A stretch of 64,000 nt of DNA from Rhodococcus sp. (in: high G+C Gram-positive bacteria) (lineage in GTDB: Bacteria > Actinomycetota > Actinomycetes > Mycobacteriales > Mycobacteriaceae): contig NZ_JAHFVG010000012.1 of NCBI RefSeq assembly GCF_023264675.1, positions 62,001-126,000 of the forward strand. Reading direction: 5' to 3'. Both the position numbers and the translations under genes were made by a program. Below, in pieces: positions 56,295-64,000 of the stretch. The notes under the pieces were generated by a model. It had not been told where the DNA came from. It did not search any database and saw only the letters and a program-made list of their open reading frames with translations. Positions within the stretch are counted from its first letter, which is position 1. Every line of letters starts with the position of its first letter.

Positions 56295-56303
56295 CAGTGA
56301 TTC

Positions 56304-56317
56304 CTACTCGTGAGTAG
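56304..56317. promoter_or_regulatory. 14-bp palindromic operator candidate, second copy
   Basis: CTACTCGTGAGTAG, the exact reverse complement of the element upstream of fadD15 (5491-5504); relative to the downstream gene both read the same. It lies 10 bp after dinB and 133 bp before the lipoprotein gene. Confidence 0.5.
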
Positions 56318-56449
56318 CCAGGTTGCTTTCGGCGGTTGTTCTCAGATGGCATAGTGGAACAGCCGACAGGGACGACTGTGTGTCGACCTGAAGTACGTGA
56401 CCGAAGACAGCAAGTGACCGAGAGTATTTTTACCGAAGGGACAAAGCAG

Positions 56450-56962
56450 TTGAAGCTTCGTAACACCCGTAAGGCCATGGTTGCAGGCGTCGCGATCGCC
56501 GCAGCGCTGACGATGACAGCCTGCAGCTCCGATGACAGCAGCGACACCCCGACCACGACTTCGTCGTCGGCAGCCTCGTCTGCATCTGCCGCACCCGAGG
56601 CATCGGGCGATTACCCGGCCGTGCCGACTCCCGAAGAGCTCAATGCAGAGCTGACGCGCGGCCTCGATCCGGCTGTCCCGCTGGAAGAGAAGACCGAGCT
56701 CATCCAGGGTTCCGAGGCCGATCCCGATCTCATCAACCAGGTCGCTGCCGCTGCTGTGCAGAACGGCGCTCAGATCGAGGTCACCAGCGTCGACGATCTC
56801 GGTGACGGCACGCTCAATGCCGGCACGACCATCACCTTGAACGGCCAGGCCAACCCGGGCAGCTTCACCTTCGTCGCCGAGAACGGCAAGTGGAAGCTCT
56901 CGAAGGAGAATGCATGTGGTCTGGTTCAGCTCGCGCAGCTGACCTCGCCTGCGTGCGCGTAA
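56450..56962 (+). CDS. Lipoprotein resembling low-molecular-weight antigen MTB12
   Basis: A 170-residue predicted lipoprotein: signal peptide with lipobox MTAC near residue 24, a Ser/Thr/Ala linker, and a compact C-terminal domain (VPTPEELNAEL ... ITLNGQANPGSFTFVAENGKWKLS) with two Cys near the end, similar in style to mycobacterial MTB12/CFP-2. TTG 56450 with GAAGGGA is the preferred start; GTG 56414 would add 12 residues. The palindrome shared with fadD15 lies upstream. Function unknown. Confidence 0.68.
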   Translation: MKLRNTRKAMVAGVAIAAALTMTACSSDDSSDTPTTTSSSAASSASAAPEASGDYPAVPTPEELNAELTRGLDPAVPLEEKTELIQGSEADPDLINQVAAAAVQNGAQIEVTSVDDLGDGTLNAGTTITLNGQANPGSFTFVAENGKWKLSKENACGLVQLAQLTSPACA

Positions 56963-57036
56963 TTTTCCAGCGCATCGCCTGAACGGCGGTGCCGGTGTTT
57001 CCCTCGACGGGATCTCCGGCACCGCCGTTCGTCGTT

Positions 57037-57783
57037 TCACAGGCCGGTGTTCGCCCCACGAATCTTTTCGGCCGCCGACGTGGCCAGTGCGGTGAACGAC
57101 GCCGGATCGACCCCGTCCTGACTCGTGACCACGAATTGGACCACTGTGTGGTCGACGATCGCGACCACAGCGTCCGATACCAGAGTGAAGCCCTCGCTCG
57201 AGGTCTCGAGCCGGATCGATGTCGAGGCATCGCCGATTCGGTCCTGCTCCCGGCCGCCGACGCGGTAGTTCACGGCAACGCCGTCGGCGTCGGTCCCCGA
57301 ATACTGCCCACACGCCGCGAAAGTCGCTTGCAGCCTGCTGAACGCGGTGGCAGCTCCGGAATCGGTGTACCCGGCGGCGTCCTCGTCGATCGAGGAGAAG
57401 TTCGGTCCCGAGTATCGAACCGCTGCGTTCGAGACTGCGCCGGGCGACTGCTGGGAAATGGGAGCAAGCACGTCCGCGCAGGCACTCGGGTCGGTTCCGG
57501 ACCGATCCGGGTTGTCGTAGTCGGGTGCGGGATCGAGGCCGAGGTCGCGAACCGGGTCGGGGATCGCCGCGTAGCCGTCGGGCAGATCTCCGACGAGGAG
57601 CATCGCGGACATGAGCACGGCCGAGTCGGTGATCGGTCTGCCGAGCAGAGGATCGGGAGCGGAAACCACGGGTCCCGGTGCGGCCTGCGGGGCAGCAGAA
57701 GCCGGCTCGTCCTGGTCCGAACTACATCCGACGAGACTGATCGTCGCTGCCGTCGCCATCAGCGCGAGAGCTGCTCGTCTCAC
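57037..57783 (-). CDS. Lipoprotein of unknown function (possible PknH-like sensor domain)
   Basis: A 248-residue lipoprotein: short signal peptide, lipobox SLVGC at about residue 17, then an extracytoplasmic domain with two Cys (SACADVL and AACGQY) that could form a disulfide. The pattern DPLLGRPITDSAVLMSAMLLVGDLPDGY resembles sensor domains found in mycobacterial lipoproteins and PknH, but I cannot confirm this. The GTG start overlaps the upstream lipoprotein stop (GTGA), so the pair is co-translated. Confidence 0.7.
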   Translation of the reverse strand: MRRAALALMATAATISLVGCSSDQDEPASAAPQAAPGPVVSAPDPLLGRPITDSAVLMSAMLLVGDLPDGYAAIPDPVRDLGLDPAPDYDNPDRSGTDPSACADVLAPISQQSPGAVSNAAVRYSGPNFSSIDEDAAGYTDSGAATAFSRLQATFAACGQYSGTDADGVAVNYRVGGREQDRIGDASTSIRLETSSEGFTLVSDAVVAIVDHTVVQFVVTSQDGVDPASFTALATSAAEKIRGANTGL

Positions 57784-58715
57784 TGGCTGATCCACTGCAA
57801 CGTGTCGCTGATGTCCTGGTGCAGGACCGTCGTGCCCTCGGGGTCGCTGTACTGCTGGCTGCCTGCCACGGTCACGTTCCCGGAGACCGGGAGCGGTTTC
57901 GTCAGATCGATCTCCAGGGTGCCCGTTCCGGTCATCGTGTACGAGTCGATTGCGAGTTGCCCTGCATCGTCGGGCAGCGCCAACGTGGTCGACTCGGGTG
58001 TCTGGTCGATACGAATGTCGACGGTGACGCGGTCGCCGTCCTTGGCGCGAAGCGTCGCGGTGGTGGTCTGATCGATCGTCAGGCCACTGACCACCTGCTG
58101 CTGCACGGTCCACACCGCGCCGACACCGACGTCTCCGTCCGGGAAGGAAATCGAGCGGTACACAGCCTGATTCAACGCCTGTTCGATGGCCGATCGCGCC
58201 GAGTCCTGTGCATCGTCGGCCGGCGTGATCTGCAGAGCCGTGACGGCCCCGGTTTCGGTGAACGTCAGTCCGGCGTGTGAACCGTCCGCAGGCGCGAGTG
58301 CGTCGGTCAGCCGCTGATCTGCCGACGTCGCGGTGCCGATGCGGAGGTCGACCACCCGATCGTCACCGGAGGTCGGAGCCTCGGCAGTCAACGGAAGTGT
58401 CAGCTCGGGAGTCGAGAAGTCCTGCACGGCCTGATCGTCGATCTGTTGCGTGACCGTCGAGCGTGTGACGAGATCGACGGACTGTTCACCCGACAGAGAC
58501 TGACCGAGCGTCGCTCGTGGTTCTGCCCCTGGATTCACCAACGTCGTCGTGACAGGAGTGACCGGAAGCGAGACTGCCGCCGTGGTGCTCGATGAGTCGG
58601 AGCCTTCTGCCGGATCGTCCGTCGACGACCCGCAGGCGGAGAGGAGGACGGCGACTGCGGCAGCCGCGGAGAGGACGCGCAGACCGCGCTTCGAGGTTTC
58701 GGATGTCGAGATCAC
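57780..58715 (-). CDS. Lipoprotein of unknown function, beta-rich
   Basis: A 311-residue lipoprotein with lipobox LLSAC (residue 28), a Ser/Thr/Asp linker and a long beta-rich domain built of repeated strands ([19 protein letters not shown] ... [19 protein letters not shown]). No catalytic motif or Cys after the lipobox is visible. It is the first gene of a two-lipoprotein operon and is divergent from lspA, the enzyme that processes lipoprotein signal peptides. Confidence 0.75.
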   Translation of the reverse strand: MISTSETSKRGLRVLSAAAAVAVLLSACGSSTDDPAEGSDSSSTTAAVSLPVTPVTTTLVNPGAEPRATLGQSLSGEQSVDLVTRSTVTQQIDDQAVQDFSTPELTLPLTAEAPTSGDDRVVDLRIGTATSADQRLTDALAPADGSHAGLTFTETGAVTALQITPADDAQDSARSAIEQALNQAVYRSISFPDGDVGVGAVWTVQQQVVSGLTIDQTTTATLRAKDGDRVTVDIRIDQTPESTTLALPDDAGQLAIDSYTMTGTGTLEIDLTKPLPVSGNVTVAGSQQYSDPEGTTVLHQDISDTLQWISQ

Positions 58716-58771
58716 GGCACCCAGGCTACGTATCCCGCTCGGGTTCGAAGTTTCGGCGACGGATCCGGATG

Positions 58772-58800
58772 TGAACGACCCACGGTCGATGGGACATGAT
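58772..58800 (+). promoter_or_regulatory. lspA promoter, leaderless
   Basis: TGAACG (58772-58777), a 17-base spacer and CATGAT (58795-58800); the GTG start follows 6 bases later. The layout copies the metF promoter. Confidence 0.45.
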
Positions 58801-58806
58801 AGAGCG

Positions 58807-59457
58807 GTGAGTGACGACCGCCCGACCGATCAGAACACCCCCGAGAACCATGAAGCCCCCGACGTGTCCACCGAGGAACCTACGTCGAGCGAACCCGCGA
58901 CCAGGCAACCTGTAGGCGCGTCGAACCAGGTCAAACCCCTTCGCACTCGGCTGCTCGTGGTGATCGCCCTCGTGATTCTGGCGTTCGACCTCGTCACCAA
59001 GATCGCCGTCGTGAAGTGGATCCAGCCGGGCAAGCCCGTGGAGCTCATCGGTGACGTCGTCACTCTTCGTCTCGTCCGCAATCCGGGGGCAGCGTTCTCG
59101 ATGGCCACCGGGATGACGTGGTTGCTCACCATCGTCGCGGTGTGTGTGGTCATCGGAGTGATCCGAATCGGCCGAACTCTGCGTTCGCCGTGGTGGGCAC
59201 TCGGGCTCGGCCTCGTCCTCGGCGGTGCGCTCGGAAACCTGATCGACCGTTTCTTCCGAGCACCGGGACCGCTGCAGGGCCACGTCGTGGATTTCGTCTC
59301 CGTCGGTTGGTGGCCGGTGTTCAACGTCGCGGACTCGTCGATCGTCTGCGGCGCGATTCTGCTGGTGGTGTTGAGCTTGTTCGGGTTCGAACCGAACGGG
59401 GAGCGCACCCACGACAAGAAGGCCGACGCGCACGTGAAGTCCGAGGGTGACGCATGA
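58807..59457 (+). CDS. lspA: Lipoprotein signal peptidase (signal peptidase II)
   Basis: A 216-residue aspartyl membrane protease with four transmembrane helices that removes signal peptides from diacylglyceryl-modified prolipoproteins. Catalytic Asp147 is in GNLIDR and Asp176 in NVADSSI. A 40-residue acidic cytoplasmic N-terminus is typical of Actinobacteria. Several likely substrates are encoded next to it. The stop overlaps the next gene (ATGA). Confidence 0.95.
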   Translation: MSDDRPTDQNTPENHEAPDVSTEEPTSSEPATRQPVGASNQVKPLRTRLLVVIALVILAFDLVTKIAVVKWIQPGKPVELIGDVVTLRLVRNPGAAFSMATGMTWLLTIVAVCVVIGVIRIGRTLRSPWWALGLGLVLGGALGNLIDRFFRAPGPLQGHVVDFVSVGWWPVFNVADSSIVCGAILLVVLSLFGFEPNGERTHDKKADAHVKSEGDA

Positions 59458-60380
59458 GGGAATCACGGTCGATGCCGGTGCCTGACGGGCTGGACGGAAT
59501 GAGAGTCGACGCGGGTGTGTCTCGGTTGCTCGGTCTATCGCGCACCGTCGTCGCCACCATGGCGGAAGAAGGATCGGTGGCCGTCGACGGTGCCGCGGTC
59601 GGGAAGTCGGACCGGTTGTCGGCGGGAACGTGGCTCGAAGTAGAGCTACCCGAACCTGCTCGAGAACTCACCATCGAGGCCGAACCCGTCGACGGTATGG
59701 AGATTCTCTATGCGGACGACGACGTCGTTGCGGTGGACAAACCGGTCGGTGTCGCTGCCCATGCGAGCGTCGGGTGGACCGGACCGACGGTCATCGGTGG
59801 ACTCGCGGCCGCCGGATTCCGAATCTCGACATCGGGGGCGCACGAGCGCCAGGGGATCGTCCATCGACTCGACGTCGGCACATCCGGTGTCATGGTGGTT
59901 GCGACGTCGGAGCGGGCCTACACGCTGCTCAAACGCGCTTTCAAGCAGAGAACCATCGACAAGCGCTATCACGCACTCGTGCAAGGACATCCGGATCCGA
60001 GCAGTGGAACCATCGATGCCCCGATCGCGAGACACGGGAGCAACGACTGGAAGTTCGCCGTGCGTGCCGACGGCAAGGAGAGCGTCACGCACTACGACAC
60101 CATCGAGGCGTTCCAGGCTGCGAGTCTGCTCGACGTTCATCTCGAAACCGGTCGTACACATCAGATCCGAGTGCACTTCTCGGCACTGCGGCACCCGTGC
60201 TGCGGTGACCTGACGTACGGCGCCGACCCTCGGCTGGCCGAGCGACTCGGACTCGAACGGCAATGGTTGCACGCGAAATCCCTTGGTTTCGCGCACCCGT
60301 CGGACGGTCGTTGGGTCGAGATCGTGAGCCAGTATCCAGCCGACCTGGAACATGCGCTCGAGGTGCTTCGCTCGGCATGA
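59454..60380 (+). CDS. RluD-type 23S rRNA pseudouridine synthase
   Basis: A 308-residue RluA-family pseudouridine synthase. An S4-like RNA-binding domain covers residues 15-75, and the catalytic Asp140 is in [19 protein letters not shown] and RTHQIRVHF follow. It occupies the position of Rv1540. Coupled to lspA by ATGA and to the next gene by ATGA. Confidence 0.9.
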   Translation: MRESRSMPVPDGLDGMRVDAGVSRLLGLSRTVVATMAEEGSVAVDGAAVGKSDRLSAGTWLEVELPEPARELTIEAEPVDGMEILYADDDVVAVDKPVGVAAHASVGWTGPTVIGGLAAAGFRISTSGAHERQGIVHRLDVGTSGVMVVATSERAYTLLKRAFKQRTIDKRYHALVQGHPDPSSGTIDAPIARHGSNDWKFAVRADGKESVTHYDTIEAFQAASLLDVHLETGRTHQIRVHFSALRHPCCGDLTYGADPRLAERLGLERQWLHAKSLGFAHPSDGRWVEIVSQYPADLEHALEVLRSA

Positions 60381-61042
60381 CCTGGTTGCGGGGAGCGATC
60401 GAGGCGTGTGCGCTCGTCGTTGCAGCGCTGCTGCTGTGCCTTGTCGTCGGCATCGCCAACCCGCTGCCACGTCCCGTCGTGAGCACCGACTCGCTCGGCC
60501 CGGACAACGGCGAGACCGTTGCCGACTACGTCGACCGGGCGAGCGCCTCCCTGAGCGGCCTCCCCGCCGACGACGATCAGCACTGGGCATTGGTGTCCTT
60601 CACCGATTCGGCGTCCGTGGATCAGGCAGTGCAGGTCGGCGGCGGTGAACGGATCGCCGAGGTTCTGGTGCGTGTGCCGTTGGATCGGGTACAGACGCCG
60701 GTGATCACGATCGCGGTGTCGGGGAGCCGAGAATCGATCCTCGGCTCCGAGGACGCAGCCGCGACGACGCTGCAGGGGTCGATGGGCCAGTGGGATCGCC
60801 AGTCCCAGATCGATGCGGCGTCGGCTCCGCGTCTCGCGGCAGGTTGTGACTGCGTGGTCGGTCTGATCGTGCACGCCGACCCGGGCGCACTCCGCGCGAT
60901 GCAGGCGACCACGGGAGTGCGGGCGGTCGAAGCACTACCCATCGGCGCCACGGCAGGGAAATTCGCCGTTCGGGCGTTGCTGCCCGACTACGTCGACGTC
61001 GTCGGCCCGCTTCCCGACGACGGCCCCGTTCCGCCACCCTGA
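60377..61042 (+). CDS. Membrane-anchored protein of unknown function
   Basis: A 221-residue protein with one N-terminal transmembrane helix ([18 protein letters not shown], residues 11-28) and an extracytoplasmic remainder ending in a Pro-rich tail. A CDC pair lies near residue 155. I recognise no family. Translational coupling to the pseudouridine synthase gene (ATGA) supports it as a real gene. Confidence 0.68.
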   Translation: MTWLRGAIEACALVVAALLLCLVVGIANPLPRPVVSTDSLGPDNGETVADYVDRASASLSGLPADDDQHWALVSFTDSASVDQAVQVGGGERIAEVLVRVPLDRVQTPVITIAVSGSRESILGSEDAAATTLQGSMGQWDRQSQIDAASAPRLAAGCDCVVGLIVHADPGALRAMQATTGVRAVEALPIGATAGKFAVRALLPDYVDVVGPLPDDGPVPPP

Positions 61043-61141
61043 CGCCCACGCGATGCACCTGACCGTGATTTGAATGGTTCCGCTCGCGTGATGTCGCTCG
61101 GACGTGCATAGTTGCTGCAATTCGCGCATCGGGAGGCCGGA

Positions 61142-62932
61142 ATGAAGCGGTTCGTGGCGAGCGGTGTTCTGATGCTTCTCGCCGCTCTCGGGCTCCTGTG
61201 GCCTGTGGCCGTGTCCTACCTACCGACCGATTCGAACGGATCCGGCTCCGATCCTGTATCGATCGTCGATTACTCGGCGAGGTACGACATCGCCGCCGAC
61301 GGGCACCTCGACGCCGTCGAGACCATCACTGCGCGGTTCCCGTCGGGGCGTCACGGGATCTTCCGCTACTGGGACGTTCGCAACGCCTCGGACCCGTACG
61401 TCCGTCAGCAGCCGCACGTGTCCTCGGTCACGCTCGACGGTGCGGCCGTACCGGTCGAGTGCTCCACCGAACGTGCCGAGCGTTACGTCGTCGCGAAGAT
61501 CGGAGACCCTGATGTCTACGTGAGTCCGGGCATCCACGTCTACGAGATCGCCTACACGATCGAGGGGGTGCTCGATCCGCCCTCGGACAGTGGACACTTC
61601 GCCTCCGAGGCCGGTGATCCCTCGGTGGCGGCCGGATCGGAATTCCGGTGGAACGTGGTGGCGCCGGGTTGGGAGATGGACATCGCCCGGGCGAACATCG
61701 TCGTCTTTCTTCCCGCAGCAGTGGGTCGAATCGAGTGTTCGGCCGACGCCACGGGGACTTTGCCGTGCCAGATCGGGCAGCCGGAGCCCGACGTCGTTCA
61801 GTTCACGGCTGCCGACCTCGGCCCACACCAACCGATGACAGCCAAGATCGGGGTCGATATCGCGGCACCCGCGCGTCAGAGCCTGCCGTGGCCTGGTTCC
61901 TTCGATCAGGTTTTCGGCCGATCCACCGGCGCGGCCGTTCTCGTCGGAGTGCTCTCGCTTCTGGCATGCGCCGCCGGTGTCGTATGGAGCAGAGCGGCGC
62001 ACGAACCGCCCCCTGGATTCCCGGTGATGTACGCACCTCCCGAAGGTCTGGGTCCGGTTCAGGCGAATTTCATCTGTTCGGAGTCTCACCGCTCGTCGAC
62101 ACTGTCGGCATCGTTTCTGCACATGGCGCAGCAGGGTCTGGTGACATTGCGTGCGGGCGGAGCGAAGGACTGGCGGATAATCGGTGCCGCCCCCGCGTCG
62201 TCCTGGAACGCGTCGGATTCGGTGACGTACGCGCTCGGTGCGGCGCTGGGGATCACCGCGGTCGGCGCGGAATTCGCGGCAGACGGGTCGGCAGGCGCGG
62301 GGGAGACGCTGAAAGCCGCCAAATCGACCGCCGAGGGCGAGTGCCGTGCGTGGGCTCGGCGTGAACATCTGGTGATCTCGTCGAAGTTCGAGTACTTCGG
62401 ATCGTTTCTGGTCGTCGCGTCGTTCGTGCTCGCCATCGTCGGGTTTCTCGGATTGCTCGCGCCCACGATGGCGGGGCTACCGTTCGCGGGTTTCGTGATC
62501 GGCGGCTACGGCCTGATGCGGGCGGGAACCGGGTCCAGGCGAACACACCGAGGCCGTGAGGTCTGGTCGCGGGCGGGTGGATTCCGGCGGCTCCTCGCGA
62601 CGCCGTCGAGCGTCGATCGGTTCGACTTCTCCGCCCATACCGACATGTACATCGCGTTCGTTCCCTATGCCGTCGGTTACGGAGTCGCCGATGCGTGGGC
62701 GAAGAAGTTCCGCGAGGCAACCGGTACCGAGCCACCGACTCCGCACTGGTATCCGGTCGCGACATCGACCGGCCACGGGTTCTTCGGTTCGTCGTCCGGG
62801 GGTGGATTCGACAGCTTCGACTCGGCGCTGTCCTCGTCGATCAGCTCGTACGAGGCGACGCAGTCTTCGTCCTCGGGCGGCGGAGGTGGCGGCGGAGGAG
62901 GAGGCGGTGGTGGTGGTGGTGGTTCCTGGTGA
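61142..62932 (+). CDS. DUF2207 membrane protein with a poly-glycine C-terminus
   Basis: A 596-residue protein: signal peptide, a beta-rich DUF2207 extracytoplasmic domain (VDYSARYDIAADGHLDAVETITARFPSG), one transmembrane helix near 270, a cytoplasmic region, two more helices near 430-465 and a C-terminal tail of 16 consecutive Gly between Ser runs and SW. Such Gly tails are common in DUF2207 proteins. ATG 61142 with GGGAGG is preferred to a start 10 codons upstream. Followed 33 bases later by lemA, its usual neighbour. Confidence 0.88.
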   Translation: MKRFVASGVLMLLAALGLLWPVAVSYLPTDSNGSGSDPVSIVDYSARYDIAADGHLDAVETITARFPSGRHGIFRYWDVRNASDPYVRQQPHVSSVTLDGAAVPVECSTERAERYVVAKIGDPDVYVSPGIHVYEIAYTIEGVLDPPSDSGHFASEAGDPSVAAGSEFRWNVVAPGWEMDIARANIVVFLPAAVGRIECSADATGTLPCQIGQPEPDVVQFTAADLGPHQPMTAKIGVDIAAPARQSLPWPGSFDQVFGRSTGAAVLVGVLSLLACAAGVVWSRAAHEPPPGFPVMYAPPEGLGPVQANFICSESHRSSTLSASFLHMAQQGLVTLRAGGAKDWRIIGAAPASSWNASDSVTYALGAALGITAVGAEFAADGSAGAGETLKAAKSTAEGECRAWARREHLVISSKFEYFGSFLVVASFVLAIVGFLGLLAPTMAGLPFAGFVIGGYGLMRAGTGSRRTHRGREVWSRAGGFRRLLATPSSVDRFDFSAHTDMYIAFVPYAVGYGVADAWAKKFREATGTEPPTPHWYPVATSTGHGFFGSSSGGGFDSFDSALSSSISSYEATQSSSSGGGGGGGGGGGGGGGGSW

Positions 62933-62965
62933 GACTGGTCTACAACCGAAACGGAGGGTGCGGGC

Positions 62966-63529
62966 ATGGTCGTGACACTTGTGGTGATCGTCGTGGTGGT
63001 TCTGCTCATCGGCGTGTTCGTCGTCGGATTCAACAAGCTCAGATCGGCCGACGTGGGCACTCAGGAGGCGCTCGGCGGAATCGATGTACAACTGACTCGT
63101 CGGGCAGACCTGGTTCCCAATCTCGTGACCACCGTGAAGGGGTATGCCGCACACGAGAAATCGGTGTTCGAGCGGGTGACCGAGGCACGAGCGAGCGTGT
63201 CCAAGGCAACGGCGTCGCCCAGTGTCGAAGCCAAATCGTCGGCGGACGCGCAACTGGACAAGGCAGTCTTCGACGTCCTGGCCGTTGCGGAGAACTACCC
63301 GGACCTGAAGGCCTCGGCGAATTTCCTCGACCTTCAGCGTCAATTGGGGGAGACCGAGAACCAACTCGCGTTCGCGCGGCAGTACTACAACGACGCGGTT
63401 GCGACGTTGAACACACTGGTTCGGACGCTTCCCTGGCTGCTGTTCGCCGGCGTTGCTCGCGTCGGCGAACGGACGTTCTATCAGGCACCTGCGGGTCAGT
63501 CGCAGGGCCCTCCGACGGTCGCTTTCTGA
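62966..63529 (+). CDS. LemA family protein
   Basis: A 187-residue LemA protein: one N-terminal transmembrane helix (VVTLVVIVVVVLLIGVFVVGF) with a very short N-terminus, followed by the alpha-helical domain containing VQLTRRADLVPNLVTTVKGYA, TENQLAFARQYYNDAVATLN and RTLPW. The usual LemA domain is complete, and the tail is only about 25 residues. Function unknown; it probably acts with the DUF2207 protein. Confidence 0.93.
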   Translation: MVVTLVVIVVVVLLIGVFVVGFNKLRSADVGTQEALGGIDVQLTRRADLVPNLVTTVKGYAAHEKSVFERVTEARASVSKATASPSVEAKSSADAQLDKAVFDVLAVAENYPDLKASANFLDLQRQLGETENQLAFARQYYNDAVATLNTLVRTLPWLLFAGVARVGERTFYQAPAGQSQGPPTVAF

Positions 63530-63621
63530 GCCGAATGGCGAGGCGATGCACGGTCGTCGCGGAATGCACAGACACGCGGAGACAGGACACACCGGGGACT
63601 GCGGTCGAAGTCGTACCTAGG

Positions 63622-63630
63622 TAATAGAGT
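63622..63630 (+). promoter_or_regulatory. Candidate -10 region before dnaE1
   Basis: TAATAGAGT in the 178-bp gap, with either TAATAG or TAGAGT as -10. No clear -35 is seen. The leader to the dnaE1 start is about 75 bases. Confidence 0.3.
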
Positions 63631-63707
63631 GGGTTCACTCCCGCCGGCGCACCACTCGGCTGCTGTACACACTCGCTTTGCCGCTCGACCATCAGGAGAG
63701 AACCTTC

Positions 63708-64000
63708 GTGGCTGACTCGTTCGTTCATCTGCACAACCACACCGAGTACTCGATGCTCGACGGAGCGGCCAAGATCGGCGCGATGTTCGCCGAGGCGAGC
63801 AGGTTGGAGATGACAGCCGTCGGCATGACCGATCACGGCAACATGTACGGCGCGAGCGAGTTCTACAACGAGGCCAAGAAGGCCGGAATCAAGCCGATCA
63901 TCGGTATCGAGGCGTACATCGCTCCCGAGTCGCGGTTCAACAAGAAGCGCGTTCTGTGGGGAGATCGAAGCCAAAAATCGGACGACGTATCCGGTAGCGG
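63708..64000 (+). CDS. dnaE1: DNA polymerase III alpha subunit DnaE1 (5' end only)
   Basis: The first 97 codons of the replicative polymerase; the gene runs off the right edge. [27 protein letters not shown] is the start of the PHP domain, with metal-ligand motif HLHNHTEYS and [12 protein letters not shown]. The N-terminal PHP in Actinobacteria is the proofreading exonuclease. CAGGAGAGAACC precedes the GTG start. Confidence 0.95.
   Translation, partial: MADSFVHLHNHTEYSMLDGAAKIGAMFAEASRLEMTAVGMTDHGNMYGASEFYNEAKKAGIKPIIGIEAYIAPESRFNKKRVLWGDRSQKSDDVSGS

Overview
This window is a conserved core segment of a high-GC, mycolic-acid actinomycete, most probably a Rhodococcus (Nocardiaceae). The evidence is gene order and protein families. 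It is collinear with the Mycobacterium tuberculosis block Rv2190c to Rv2144c, it carries a complete dcw (division and cell wall) cluster with actinobacterial members (FtsW with a long tail, SepF, YggT, Wag31), and it has PIM/lipomannan enzymes plus a Rhodococcus-type keto-carotenoid gene set. GTG starts and 4-base GTGA/ATGA overlaps are the rule. I see no insertion sequence, prophage, CRISPR array, tRNA or rRNA.

Region 1 (1-12254) is an envelope block: an NlpC/P60 hydrolase, a zinc-peptidase-like lipoprotein, PimB mannosyltransferase, a FadD15-type acyl-CoA synthetase, two SRPBCC proteins, an ArsA-like ATPase with a probable CTG start, a small Cys-rich protein, a ROK sugar kinase, an acylglycerophosphate acyltransferase, a GT87 mannosyltransferase and a DEDD exoribonuclease. 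Region 2 (12324-16253) has DAHP synthase and the PASTA kinase PknL divergent from its presumed DNA-binding partner (Rv2175c family).

Region 3 (16225-27885) holds two minus-strand carotenoid operons, crtE-crtI-mptA-crtB and GNAT-crtO-cruF-lppM-cruG, separated by a plus-strand metF. In both operons a cell-envelope gene (mptA, lppM) sits inside the pigment genes, often translationally coupled.

Region 4 (27886-29830) is the least ordinary. A strong promoter carrying a perfect mycobacterial-type SOS (LexA) box precedes a SAV_6107-type HEPN protein; then come a DUF3040 membrane protein and a 586-bp gene-free stretch with direct repeats, a 22-bp perfect hairpin and a tandem repeat.

Region 5 (29831-50811) is the dcw cluster: mraZ, rsmH, ftsL, ftsI, murE, murF, mraY, murD, ftsW, murG, murC, ftsQ, ftsZ, pgeF, yggS, sepF, yggT, wag31 and a small membrane protein. 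It has MraZ-type boxes before mraZ and a 41-bp tandem duplication between mraZ and rsmH.

Region 6 (50812-64000) has an ileS T-box riboswitch, ileS, def, dinB, three lipoprotein genes, lspA, an RluD-type pseudouridine synthase, a membrane-anchored unknown, a DUF2207 protein with a LemA partner, and the start of dnaE1, which runs off the right edge.

The most noteworthy observations are the SOS-controlled HEPN gene at the border of the division cluster, an identical 14-bp palindrome 51 kb apart upstream of fadD15 and of a secreted-antigen-like lipoprotein, the interleaving of carotenoid and mannan/lipoprotein genes, and the structured non-coding DNA flanking mraZ.
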